DNA from: Balneolaceae bacterium | GTDB taxonomy: Bacteria; Bacteroidota; Rhodothermia; Balneolales; Balneolaceae | Length of the DNA stretch: 64,000 nucleotides | Direction: 5' to 3' | Assembly: GCA_009711805.1 (NCBI GenBank) | Contig: VEMX01000014.1 | Location: forward strand, 1 to 64,000 | In this document: piece by piece, positions 35,191-43,939 of the stretch | Layout of the letters: each line of letters begins with the position of its first letter | Position numbering within the stretch: the first letter of the stretch is position 1 | Notes under the pieces: generated by a model | What the model saw: only the letters and a program-made list of their open reading frames with translations | The model's database searches: none | Told to the model about the DNA's origin: nothing | Made by a program: the position numbers and the translations under genes

Positions 35191-36492
35191 TTAGTTACCA
35201 TACCGTTCCAGGAGAATAGCATGGCCTTGTCCACCCGCAGCACAGGCTGAAATAAGGGCAAAGGTTCCATCTTCACGAATCAGGCGGTTGGCTGCTGTAG
35301 TGACTAACCGAACTCCGGTAGCTCCAAAAGGATGTCCTAAAGAAAGAGAACCACCCAGAGTATTCAGCTTGTCAATTGGAATTTCTCCTACTTTTTTACT
35401 CTTGTTTAATGATGATTTTGCAAATTTATCAGAATTCAAGGCCGTCAGAACCGATAACACCTGTCCGGCAAAAGCTTCGTGTAATTCAAAGACATCAATA
35501 TCATTCAGGGAAAGATTCATCTTCTCCAGCAATTGGGGGATGGCATAGGCAGGTCCAAGCAACAATTCCTCTTCGGGATCCTGAGATACAAAGTTGTATT
35601 CCCGAAAATAGGCTTTGGGTGTAAGGCCGAGTTCTTTAGCTTTATGCTCACTCATGATAAAGCTTGCCGAAGCGCCATCCGTGAGGAAAGAAGCATTGCC
35701 TGCGGTTACGGTTCCATGTGGTTTGATGAATACAGACCGTAATTTTTTCAATTTCTCCATGGAAGTGTCTTCCCTGAACCCATTATCATGTTGAACCACT
35801 TTATAGTTTGGAGGAAGCTTGGCAGGAATGAGCTCTTCATCCAACAATCCTTTATTGGTTGCCTGGGCCGCCAGATGATGAGACCGTAAGGCATATTCAT
35901 CCTGATCATGCCGGGAAACACCAAAGCGAGCAGCCATCCGGTCGGCACTTTCACCCATCACTTCACCCGTAGAAAATTCAGCTATAGCAGGCAGTTCGGG
36001 TAGGAAATCTTTGAAGTTCATACCTTTTAGAAATTTCAGGAAATCCAGCGGTGCTTTATATTTGCGGGCTTCCAAAACCTTTTGCCGGAATTTCTTCCGA
36101 AAGCGGACCGGGATATCCGACATCGTTTCGGTTCCTCCTGCAAGAATAATTTCAGCCTGGCCAGAACGAATCAAATCAACGCCACTGGCTATGGCCTGGT
36201 TCGAAGAGATACAAGCCATGGTGGTGGTGAAGGCCGGCACCGTATTGGGGATACCTGCACCAAGTGCAGACTCACGAGCTACATTACTTGTTTTGACTTC
36301 CTGTATCACCGTTCCCATAATGACCCGGTCGATAGCAGCGGGAGAAACAACATTTCGGAAAAGGAGTCCTTCTATTGCCATACGGCCCAGGTCGTAAGCC
36401 ATCAGGTGTTTGTAGTTGGTTCCGGATTTTTGAAATGGAATTCGGCAACCATCAATAAGAACAGCCGTTGTTTTGGAGGTGGATGAGCTCAT
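35191..36492 (-). CDS. fadI: Acetyl-CoA acyltransferase (beta-oxidation thiolase)
   Basis: The 433-residue thiolase starts at ATG 36492 (MSSSTSKTT). The nucleophilic Cys lies in TTMACISSNQAIASGV. The C-terminal catalytic motifs are GGSLSLGHPFGATGVR (His) and ISACAAGGQGHAI (second Cys), with VFELHEAFAG between. It cleaves 3-ketoacyl-CoA with CoA to acetyl-CoA, the step after FadJ. Sequence and length fit the FadI/trifunctional beta type rather than FadA. Repeats and a nuclease gene now separate it from fadJ. Confidence 0.93.
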   Translation of the reverse strand: MSSSTSKTTAVLIDGCRIPFQKSGTNYKHLMAYDLGRMAIEGLLFRNVVSPAAIDRVIMGTVIQEVKTSNVARESALGAGIPNTVPAFTTTMACISSNQAIASGVDLIRSGQAEIILAGGTETMSDIPVRFRKKFRQKVLEARKYKAPLDFLKFLKGMNFKDFLPELPAIAEFSTGEVMGESADRMAARFGVSRHDQDEYALRSHHLAAQATNKGLLDEELIPAKLPPNYKVVQHDNGFREDTSMEKLKKLRSVFIKPHGTVTAGNASFLTDGASASFIMSEHKAKELGLTPKAYFREYNFVSQDPEEELLLGPAYAIPQLLEKMNLSLNDIDVFELHEAFAGQVLSVLTALNSDKFAKSSLNKSKKVGEIPIDKLNTLGGSLSLGHPFGATGVRLVTTAANRLIREDGTFALISACAAGGQGHAILLERYGN

Positions 36493-36657
36493 ATTCAAAT
36501 GTAAGTTTAAGGTTTATTTGAAAATCCGGAATTTATCGATTGTATAAATATCTATTTATAAAGAGCATTGCTTAGCCTAAAAAAGTTCAGAACAAGAACG
36601 GTATGTCTGACAAGTTAACAGCGTTAACCAATAAATCAAGGATTGTTTGTTTTTTTC

Positions 36658-36688
36658 TTTGTCTGGATTAGAATTGTTCTTATATTTG
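36658..36688 (+). promoter_or_regulatory. Bacteroidota-type promoter of tRNA-Val
   Basis: TTTG at 36658-36661 and TATATTTG at 36681-36688 are separated by exactly 19 bp, matching the TTTG-N19-TAnnTTTG consensus used by Bacteroidota sigma factors. The predicted start would fall about 10 bp before the tRNA. Confidence 0.75.
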
Positions 36689-36705
36689 TCGCCCTTCAAG
36701 GAAGC

Positions 36706-36780
36706 GGGTGATTAACTCAGTTGGTTCAGAGTGCTTCCCTTACAAGGAAGAAGTCGGGGGTTCGAGTCCCTCATCACCCA
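36706..36780 (+). tRNA. trnV: tRNA-Val (anticodon TAC)
   Basis: Acceptor stem GGGTGAT (36706-36712) pairs with ATCACCC (36773-36779), and A36780 is the discriminator. The anticodon stem CTTCC/GGAAG holds loop CTTACAA with TAC at 36741-36743. The T-arm carries GGTTCGAGTCC. The CCA end is not encoded. Confidence 0.96.
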
Positions 36781-36783
36781 CAA

Positions 36784-36817
36784 AAAGCCTGCAGATTAAG
36801 TTCTGGAGGCTTTTTTT
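36784..36817 (+). terminator. Terminator after tRNA-Val
   Basis: AAAAGCCT pairs with AGGCTTTT around a 16-nt loop, and the T-run continues to 36817. It starts a few bases after the tRNA 3' end. Confidence 0.75.
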
Positions 36818-37554
36818 ATTGCTGTTATTTTTTACAAAAAAACATTCTTCCGGTTTTTATATATAAGTAGTGTGGATTCGGCAAGATGTGACTTTTATCA
36901 CTTCAGATCGGTAGAACTATTGGGAACCTAATGTATGAGCTTCTTTATTTCTTCCCGTTTAATAAGTCCAAATGCACAAACGGAGTGGTAAGACCTGTAT
37001 GTAGAATTGAGAACCAACCTAACCACCACCATAAAACCTCTTTCTCAGCCAAAAGGCTACGTTTACCAAGGCAATTAATGCGGGGACCTTAACAAGGTGG
37101 GCTACCACCCTCGTTCTTTGTTTGTATGTATTGATGTTGGTCATTCAGCTTGAACGTCTGGAACAAGAAGAAAACCACAAATCAAGAAATGGAAGAGCTG
37201 TATAAGGACTGCCTTTTTATTATAGCTTACCCAGAGAAAGAGAGAAAATGTACGACGTACAGATGATTCTATATACAAACCCATACTCAGTTTTAGTGCA
37301 GTTAAAAACCATACGTATTTCGGGTTTCCAAAAATACTAATGCATAACACCTTATCTGCCGATAAAAGTATAAACCCATAATCAAAAAATGATGGGGCTT
37401 TATTTCTTATTCATTCAAAACGGTATATGATAGTTTTTTGTTGAACAAATACTCCATCAGTTAAATAATAGATATAAGGCTGAATCTATTTTTTAATGTT
37501 TTATTGGTATCCAGTGATTATATTTATTAGTAAATCTTATTTAATAATAGAGCC
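36818..37554. other. 737-bp gene-poor stretch
   Basis: No convincing gene is seen. An AT-rich minus-strand frame (37141-37350) lacks family resemblance and a ribosome site. One clear hairpin exists at 37096-37109 (GGTGG, loop GCTA, CCACC) with outer AAC/GTT arms. The last 200 bp are strongly AT-rich and probably hold the promoter of the small gene at 37555. Confidence 0.5.
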
Positions 37555-37806
37555 ATGGACATAAAATTTGTTAAAAGATCTAATATAAAATCTTCCAAAA
37601 AAAGGACGTCCAAGTTTAAGCCATTACTTGATGCAATCGAAGATCTGAAGCCGGGTGGTAAAGCAATTGAAGTGAGTTACACGAACGAGAAGAATATAAA
37701 TTCAATGCGCACAGCCGTCTATCAGTTTGGGAAAAAGAATGGTATAAAAGTGAAAAGCCGAAGGGACGCAGATAATAAGAAGATTTATTTTTATAGAAAT
37801 AAATAG
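37555..37806 (+). CDS. Small basic hypothetical protein, 83 aa
   Basis: This very Lys/Arg-rich small protein (RSNIKSSKKRTSKF near the start, KSRRDADNKKIYFYRNK at the end) has no recognised family. The middle EVSYTNEKNINSMRTAVYQF looks like a short strand-helix unit, and the ending looks like a beta-wing, so a nucleic-acid-binding role is possible but unproven. It is AT-rich compared with its neighbours and lies 66 bp before egtB. Confidence 0.6.
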   Translation: MDIKFVKRSNIKSSKKRTSKFKPLLDAIEDLKPGGKAIEVSYTNEKNINSMRTAVYQFGKKNGIKVKSRRDADNKKIYFYRNK

Positions 37807-37872
37807 TTGAAAACATAATTTTGGCTTTAGTTTTCATTTGCTACATTCTTAGAAATAGATATTTAAGAATGT

Positions 37873-39171
37873 ATGCCAATGGACACTGCCACTAAGTTGA
37901 AAGCCAAAACTGACCACAAAAACCGATTAAGTAAAACGGTTATTCGAGAAAGGTTTCAGTCAATTCGTGATTTTACTACCGTTCTAGTTAAACCCCTTGA
38001 GACCGAAGATTTTGTAATACAGGCAGCCGAATTTGCCAGCCCAACAAAATGGCACCTCGCACATACCAGTTGGTTTTTTGAGACTTTTGTGCTGAATAAA
38101 TTCCAGGACGACTTTGAAAGCATACACCCTCAGTATGCCTATTTTTTCAACTCATACTATCTGCAAACGGGGGTGCCCTTTACCAGGGCGAAAAGAGGGG
38201 TATTGTCTCGGCCCACGGTTAAAGAAGTGTTTGAATACCGAAAATATGTAGATGAACAGATTATTACTTTTATAGAACAGGCCGATGATAAAACTTGGAA
38301 AGAAGCTGCAAAAATAATCGAAATTGGAAATAATCATGAACAGCAGCACCAGGAGCTTATCCTTACCGACTTGAAGTATATGTTTGCCCAAAGTCCGTTA
38401 ATGCCGGTGTATCAAGAAATAGAACATCAACCGGTTGAAAGTATACCGGAGCTAAAATGGGTTTCATTTATTGAGGGTGTAGTAGAAATTGGGAGTAAAG
38501 GGGAAGAGTTTACCTACGATAATGAACATCCCCGCCATAAGATTTATGTGCAGAATTTTGATCTGGCCAATCGCCTTGTAACGAACGGGGAGTACCTGGA
38601 GTTTATAAATGATGACGGCTATGAACGACCGGAGTTTTGGCTGGATGAGGGATGGTCTACAGTAAAAGAACAGAAATGGAAGGCTCCTTTGTATTGGTTT
38701 AAACGAGAGGGGGAGTGGATGAATTTCACACTTAGCGGAGCCAGAACTGTAGATGTGAATGAACCTGTTACACATGTGAGTTATTATGAAGCCGATGCCT
38801 ATGCCCGCTGGAAAGGGCTTAGGCTTCCCACAGAGGAAGAGTGGGAGCATGCCTGTAATCAGTTTCCTCCAAAAGGTAATTTTGTGGAGCAGAAGAATTT
38901 TCATCCCAGGCCGGTGGAGTCATCAAAGAGTAAATTACATCAGATGTGGGGAGATGTATGGGAATGGACCCAAAGCGCTTATTCGCCTTATCCGAATTAT
39001 AAACCCCTGCCGGGAGCGCTGGGAGAATACAATGGCAAATTTATGGCCAACCAATATGTATTAAGAGGGGGATCCTGTGCCACATCCAAAACACATATCC
39101 GAAAAACATATCGGAACTTTTTCCATGCCGATGCCCGTTGGCAGTTTAGTGGAATAAGATTAGTTAAATAA
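37873..39171 (+). CDS. egtB: Ergothioneine biosynthesis protein EgtB (hercynine sulfoxide synthase)
   Basis: The 432-residue protein has an N-terminal DinB-like domain with the three iron-binding His (His64 in WHLAHTSWFFE, His155 and His159 in NNHEQQHQEL) and a C-terminal formylglycine-generating-enzyme-like domain (THVSYYEADAYARWKGLRLP, MWGDVWEWT, LRGGSCATS). EgtB joins hercynine to a thiol donor with oxygen and iron. No egtC or egtA is nearby, so cysteine may be the direct donor, as in compact egtBD systems; that is inferred. The second ATG (37879) is an alternative start. egtD follows 5 bp later. Confidence 0.92.
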   Translation: MPMDTATKLKAKTDHKNRLSKTVIRERFQSIRDFTTVLVKPLETEDFVIQAAEFASPTKWHLAHTSWFFETFVLNKFQDDFESIHPQYAYFFNSYYLQTGVPFTRAKRGVLSRPTVKEVFEYRKYVDEQIITFIEQADDKTWKEAAKIIEIGNNHEQQHQELILTDLKYMFAQSPLMPVYQEIEHQPVESIPELKWVSFIEGVVEIGSKGEEFTYDNEHPRHKIYVQNFDLANRLVTNGEYLEFINDDGYERPEFWLDEGWSTVKEQKWKAPLYWFKREGEWMNFTLSGARTVDVNEPVTHVSYYEADAYARWKGLRLPTEEEWEHACNQFPPKGNFVEQKNFHPRPVESSKSKLHQMWGDVWEWTQSAYSPYPNYKPLPGALGEYNGKFMANQYVLRGGSCATSKTHIRKTYRNFFHADARWQFSGIRLVK

Positions 39172-39176
39172 TAAAT

Positions 39177-40115
39177 ATGCAAACAGACACAAAGAACCAG
39201 TCTATGCTGGACGAAGTACTCGATGGACTGCGTCAGTCTCAGAAATCACTGCCCAGTAAATTTTTTTATGATGAAAAAGGCTCAAAAATCTTTAATGAAA
39301 TTACACAACTGAAGGAGTATTACCCTACCCGTACCGAGCGCCGAATACTGGATAGGAATATCACAGATATTGGCAGGCATCTGGGCGATAAGGTGGCCTT
39401 GTTTGAACCGGGGAGCGGAAGCAGTGAAAAAACAATGGTTCTACTGACCCGGCTCCCGGAAATCAAATACTATATTCCTATTGATATTTCCGGAGACTAT
39501 ATTTTTAAAGTAGCTGAAAAACTAAAGCGGCAATTTGAGGGTATTGAAGTTGTCCCGGTACAAGCCGATTATACCCGCCCTTTTGAGCTGCCTGAGGTGA
39601 ATGATGATGTTCGAAACATAGTGTTTTTCCCAGGATCTACGATTGGGAACTTTAACCTGCAAACGGTTCACCGCTTTCTGAATGTAGTTGCAAATATAGC
39701 AGGAAGTAACGGGGGGTTCCTGATTGGAGTGGATCTGAAGAAGGAGATCCCTCTTCTTGAGGCAGCCTATAATGATGCCAAAGGTGTGACTGCAGCTTTC
39801 AATAAAAATATACTGCATCACATTAACAGAAAAACAGGGGCAAATTTTGATGTAGATAAATTTCGGCACAAAGCTACCTGGAATGAAAAAAAAGGCCGTA
39901 TTGAAATGCACCTGATTGCAGATAAGGATCACACCGTTCAGTTAAATGGGGAAGCAGTTCATTTTAGTATGGGCGAGTCTATTCATACCGAAAACTCCCA
40001 CAAATATACATTGGATGAATTTGAAGAAATGGTGAGCCCTTGGTTTGAAGTGAAGCAAGTGTGGCTGGATGAGAACAGATGGTTTAGTGTACAGTATCTT
40101 GAGCCGGTAGGTTAG
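39177..40115 (+). CDS. egtD: L-histidine N-alpha-methyltransferase EgtD
   Basis: The 312-residue protein begins with the EgtD lead (SLPSKFFYDEKGSKIFNEIT, then EYYPTRTERRIL). The SAM site is LFEPGSGSSEKTMVLL, and FFPGSTIGNF follows at about residue 145. It trimethylates histidine to hercynine, the EgtB substrate. Adjacent genes and order support a two-gene ergothioneine pathway; release of the final thione may use an enzyme coded elsewhere. Confidence 0.94.
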   Translation: MQTDTKNQSMLDEVLDGLRQSQKSLPSKFFYDEKGSKIFNEITQLKEYYPTRTERRILDRNITDIGRHLGDKVALFEPGSGSSEKTMVLLTRLPEIKYYIPIDISGDYIFKVAEKLKRQFEGIEVVPVQADYTRPFELPEVNDDVRNIVFFPGSTIGNFNLQTVHRFLNVVANIAGSNGGFLIGVDLKKEIPLLEAAYNDAKGVTAAFNKNILHHINRKTGANFDVDKFRHKATWNEKKGRIEMHLIADKDHTVQLNGEAVHFSMGESIHTENSHKYTLDEFEEMVSPWFEVKQVWLDENRWFSVQYLEPVG

Positions 40116-40225
40116 AAGTGAAAAGGCAGAAGAGAGAAGTGAATAGTTCAATTAACAATTAACAAGCAATTAAGAATTAAGAATTAACAATTAAGAATGT
40201 GTATTCACTTTCTGCTTTTCACTTT
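40115..40225. repeat. Inverted repeat enclosing an AT-rich tract between egtD and plsC
   Basis: GAAGTGAAAAGGCAGAAG and AAGTGAATA (40115-40145) pair with GTATTCACTTTCTGCTTTTC and ACTT at 40200-40224, with a short bulge. The loop is the repeated AATTAAGAATTAACAATT tract also found near 15984-16066. It sits between two converging genes and could act as a bidirectional transcription stop. Confidence 0.6.
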
Positions 40226-40965
40226 TCCCCTATGCCAGCCCACTCCAAATAGAGACTACGCACATCACTAATATGTTCATCCAGGGTTTCCAGCGACCAT
40301 TCTGAGGTGTCGATAGGCGGATGGATATGTGCGTTAATGGTTCCGGCCTGGCTTAACAGTGAGCCGCCCAGGCTTAGCTCTTGGTTTCCTTCAAAATAAA
40401 TGGGGACAATTGGATAACCCAGGTCGATAGCCATGCGAAAAGCGCCTTTTTTAAATGGCCCTATTATTCCTTCGTGTTTACGGGAACCTTCCGGGGCCAG
40501 CATAACAGAGAGATTATCCCGGTGAAGCCGGTCATAGGTTTTCTTGAGCGTAGGTATTGCGTGCTTTTTGTCTTTTCGTTTAATGAAAACCTGTCCGGTT
40601 AGCCTTCCAACAACAAAGAATATGGGGATGTACTGCAGTTCCCATTTGGCTACAAAGCGAACACGGGGCAGGCCCATAGCAATCATAGTAAGGAGGTCGA
40701 GTGTAGAGCTGTGATTGACAATATAGATCACGGGCTGACGTACAGCCTCCCCGTGCTGGACAATATTAAAGTTGATGCCAAGGGTCCATAACACCGGGTA
40801 TGCTATTGCCGGGCCAATGTATTTTATAATCCAGTTGGTTGCTTTTCCAAAACTCAGGATCAACAATAAAGAAATAACAGGTATAGCAATCAGGAACATC
40901 AGGAAGAAGACCACGATGCCCAGAAAGCTTCGAATATATTCTAATGGGGTTAAAGTAGTTGCCAT
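40219..40965 (-). CDS. plsC: 1-acyl-sn-glycerol-3-phosphate acyltransferase (PlsC family)
   Basis: The 248-residue protein has an N-terminal membrane helix (about 12-36) and the HX4D acyltransferase motif in VNHSSTLDLLTM near residue 85. The second motif LAPEGSRKHEGIIGPFKKGA follows near 157, then PIVPIYFEG. It makes phosphatidic acid at the inner membrane. Whether it is the main housekeeping LPA acyltransferase or a paralogue is unknown. It is convergent with egtD. Confidence 0.9.
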   Translation of the reverse strand: MATTLTPLEYIRSFLGIVVFFLMFLIAIPVISLLLILSFGKATNWIIKYIGPAIAYPVLWTLGINFNIVQHGEAVRQPVIYIVNHSSTLDLLTMIAMGLPRVRFVAKWELQYIPIFFVVGRLTGQVFIKRKDKKHAIPTLKKTYDRLHRDNLSVMLAPEGSRKHEGIIGPFKKGAFRMAIDLGYPIVPIYFEGNQELSLGGSLLSQAGTINAHIHPPIDTSEWSLETLDEHISDVRSLYLEWAGIGEK

Positions 40966-41117
40966 ATTGGGTTGTTAATTGGCAGAATATAGCCGAACTA
41001 ATTAAAGGCTGAAAGAATAGAATTATATTCTGCAAATGCGTTTATTTTTGAGTTGGCAAGGTTTTATATTTCCCATTCGAATTTTAACAGTACTTAATTA
41101 AACACTAACTAAAATCA

Positions 41118-42311
41118 ATGATTTCAGAACGCGCACAAAATGTACAGCCATCGGCCACTCTTAAGGTTACGGGTCGGGCTAAAGAGCTCAAAAGACAGGG
41201 CAAATCCATTGTTTCTCTGAGTGCAGGGGAACCAGATTTTAAAACTCCTAAACACATTTGTGATGCAGCTATAAAAGCCATTCGGGATGGTTTTCACGGA
41301 TATACCATGAACCCGGGAACACCAGAACTGCGGGAAGCTATTTGTGCCAAGCTGAAACGGGATAATGCCCTGGATTATGAACCTTCCCAGGTTATTTGCT
41401 CAAACGGAGCTAAACAATCCGTTGGTTTTAGTTTACTGGCGTTAGTAAATAAGGGGGATGAAGTTATTATTCCTGCTCCATACTGGGTTTCCTATCCTGA
41501 GATGACCCGTATGGCGGAGGGAAATCCGGTAACAGTTCGCACCTCCTTCGAGAATGATTTTAAGCTCAGTCCGGAGCAGCTCGAAGATGCTATTACAGAT
41601 AAAACCAAGGTTCTTATTTTGTGTTCTCCATCCAACCCAACCGGAGCGCGTTACTCAGAGGATGAGCTGAAAGACTTGGCTGATGTACTCAAAAAATATC
41701 CTGAGATATATGTGATCTCGGATGAGATTTATGAGTACATCGTTTTTGATGGAGAGCATACGGGGATTTTGAATGTAGCTCCTGAGCTCAAAGACCGTGT
41801 GTTGCTGGTTAATGGTTTCTCTAAAGGATTTGCGATGACTGGATGGAGGCTGGGTTACCTGGCAGCCTCCGAAGAGATTGTAAGTGCGTTTGCAAGAATA
41901 CAAAGCCAGGAGACATCAGCCCCATCTTCCATCTCCCAAAAAGCAGCCGAAGCGGCTTATACCGGAAGCCTGGACGAAGTGAAAGCCATGCGGGATGAGT
42001 TTAAAAAACGCAGAGACTACCTAGTAGAAACCCTCAATGCTATTGACGGGGTAAGTTGTTTTACACCTGGTGGGGCTTTCTATGTATTCCCGGATATTTC
42101 AGGTTACATCGGGAAATCTCAACCTGATGGTTCTGCTATTGAAAGCTCAACCGATTTATGCCTGTATTTGCTGGATGAATATGGATTGGCCCTTGTGCCT
42201 GGAGATGCTTTTGGTGAACCCAATGGATTGCGCATGAGTTATGCAGCTTCAATGGATGATCTTAAGGAAGCGATGGATCGTCTCAAAAAAGGGTTAAGTC
42301 AGTTAAGATAA
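41118..42311 (+). CDS. PLP-dependent class I aminotransferase (aspartate aminotransferase-like)
   Basis: The 397-residue fold-type I enzyme has VSLSAGEPDFKTPKHI near the start, the substrate loop CSPSNPTGARYSEDEL, VISDEIYEYIVFDG, and the PLP lysine in NGFSKGFAMTGWRLGYL near residue 237. The C-terminal Arg is in GLRMSYA. It belongs to the subgroup containing thermophile-type aspartate and prephenate aminotransferases. The exact substrate cannot be fixed from sequence. Confidence 0.92.
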   Translation: MISERAQNVQPSATLKVTGRAKELKRQGKSIVSLSAGEPDFKTPKHICDAAIKAIRDGFHGYTMNPGTPELREAICAKLKRDNALDYEPSQVICSNGAKQSVGFSLLALVNKGDEVIIPAPYWVSYPEMTRMAEGNPVTVRTSFENDFKLSPEQLEDAITDKTKVLILCSPSNPTGARYSEDELKDLADVLKKYPEIYVISDEIYEYIVFDGEHTGILNVAPELKDRVLLVNGFSKGFAMTGWRLGYLAASEEIVSAFARIQSQETSAPSSISQKAAEAAYTGSLDEVKAMRDEFKKRRDYLVETLNAIDGVSCFTPGGAFYVFPDISGYIGKSQPDGSAIESSTDLCLYLLDEYGLALVPGDAFGEPNGLRMSYAASMDDLKEAMDRLKKGLSQLR

Positions 42312-42314
42312 ACT

Positions 42315-42354
42315 AAAAAACGGAACACAGATGATGAATCATACCTGTGTTCCG
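42315..42354 (-). terminator. Terminator of the SulP gene
   Basis: CGGAACACAG (42321-42330) pairs perfectly with CTGTGTTCCG (42345-42354). On the minus strand it is followed by six T, so it ends leftward transcription from the SulP gene 56 bp away. There is no T-run on the plus strand. Confidence 0.8.
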
Positions 42355-42409
42355 TCTCACTTAGCTTTCGGACTATACGAAATTGTTTAAATACCGGAGG
42401 CGGCGTTAC

Positions 42410-43939
42410 TTATACCTTATCTACAACCAGTTTGTAGGTTGGATCTTCCAGTACATTCACATCAATAATGGCATCAGCATTCGAGAGCAATCGTCTGCAA
42501 TCTTTGCTTAGATGTTTCAGGTGTACTGTTTTTCCTACCTTTTGATAGCGTTCGGTGATCTTGTTCAAGGCCTCAATTGCTGACATATCCACCACACGGC
42601 TTTCTTTAAAATCGATGATGACCTCATCGGGATCGTTTAGTACATCGAACTTGGAGTTGAAAACCGAAATGGAGCCAAAGAAAAGCGGTCCGTAAATTTC
42701 GTAGTGTTTAACACCCTGATCATCAATTCGTTTGCGGGCCCGGATGCGTTTGGAGTTCTCCCAGGCAAATACCAAGGCTGCAATAATCACCCCTACAATA
42801 ACAGCCAGAGCGAGGTTATGAAGTACAGCGGTTACCAGGGTTACCATTACCATCACAAAAATATCGGAAATCGGCATGCGGTTAAATGTACGCAGGCTGG
42901 CCCACTCAAAGGTTCCGATAGCCACCATAATCATGAGACCGGTTAAGGCAGCCATAGGCATCATTTCAATCAGTCCGGCACCAAACATAATGAAGACCAG
43001 GAGCATAATTGCAGCCACAATACCTGAGATACGGGTTCTGGCACCAGAGGAAACATTAATCAAACTCTGGCCGATCATTGCACATCCACCCATCCCGGAA
43101 AAGAAACCGGAAAGGATATTAGCGACTCCCTGAGCAGCGGCCTCTTTATTGCCTCGTCCACGGGTCTCTGTGATTTCATCAATAATATTGAGTGTAAGCA
43201 GGCTCTCGATTAAACCTACTCCGGCCATGATGGCTGCGTAGGGGAGGATCAGTAGAAAGGTTTCCATATTAATGGGGATCTGCGGAATATGGAAAGGAGG
43301 AAAACCACCGGAAATAGACGCGATATCGCCCACCGTTTTTGTTTCAATACCAAAGGCTACAACAATGGCAAATACACTCAGTATGGCTACCAGGGATGCT
43401 GGAATGGCCTTACTTAGTTTTGGAAGCCCCCAGATGATAAGCATGGTAAGAGCGACCAGCCCAAGCAGAGTAAACAGCGGCTCTCCGCTCATCCATGACC
43501 CTGAAGCTGTTTTAAATTGATCGAGCTGAGACATGAAGATGATGATTGCCAATCCATTCACAAACCCAAAAATGACAGGATGCGGAACCAAGCGCATTAG
43601 CTTACCCAGTTTTAAGACGCCGGCCAATAGCTGAATAAGCCCGGCCAGTACTACAGTGGCAAAAATATATTCAACCCCGTGTGATTGAGCCAGGGCTACA
43701 AGGATCACCGCTACAGCGCCTGTGGCTCCCGAAATCATACCAGGGCGGCCACCAAGGATAGAGGTGATCAATCCCATCATAAAGGCTGCATACAGACCAG
43801 TAAGTGGAGAAAGTCCGGCAATCATGGCAAAGGCTACGGCCTCGGGTATTAAAGCCATAGAAACGGTTAGGCCAGCCAATACTTCAGTTTTATAGTCGAC
43901 GTGTTTAGTTAGTCCAAACAGATCAAGATATTTTTTCAT
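42410..43939 (-). CDS. SulP-family anion transporter with STAS domain
   Basis: The 509-residue protein has 10-14 membrane segments in the SulP arrangement: LTVSMALIPEAVAFAMIAGL near the start, GLYAAFMMGLITSILGGRPG, and GFFSGMGGCAMIGQSLINV. A cytosolic STAS domain occupies about residues 400-505 (VDMSAIEALNKI). SulP carriers exchange sulfate, bicarbonate or other anions; the substrate is not predictable here. The 5' region carries an unusual inverted repeat (44021-44065). Confidence 0.92.
   Translation of the reverse strand: MKKYLDLFGLTKHVDYKTEVLAGLTVSMALIPEAVAFAMIAGLSPLTGLYAAFMMGLITSILGGRPGMISGATGAVAVILVALAQSHGVEYIFATVVLAGLIQLLAGVLKLGKLMRLVPHPVIFGFVNGLAIIIFMSQLDQFKTASGSWMSGEPLFTLLGLVALTMLIIWGLPKLSKAIPASLVAILSVFAIVVAFGIETKTVGDIASISGGFPPFHIPQIPINMETFLLILPYAAIMAGVGLIESLLTLNIIDEITETRGRGNKEAAAQGVANILSGFFSGMGGCAMIGQSLINVSSGARTRISGIVAAIMLLVFIMFGAGLIEMMPMAALTGLMIMVAIGTFEWASLRTFNRMPISDIFVMVMVTLVTAVLHNLALAVIVGVIIAALVFAWENSKRIRARKRIDDQGVKHYEIYGPLFFGSISVFNSKFDVLNDPDEVIIDFKESRVVDMSAIEALNKITERYQKVGKTVHLKHLSKDCRRLLSNADAIIDVNVLEDPTYKLVVDKV

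Noticed and set aside
37141-37350. 69-residue minus-strand frame in the tRNA-Val/egtB interval
   Set aside because: AT-rich with a Leu/Phe-heavy chance composition, no ribosome site and no family match. Kept only as part of the gene-poor stretch.
37873-39171. Reading this gene as SenA (selenoneine synthase) instead of EgtB
   Set aside because: It is paired with egtD, and no selD or SenB-type gene is adjacent.
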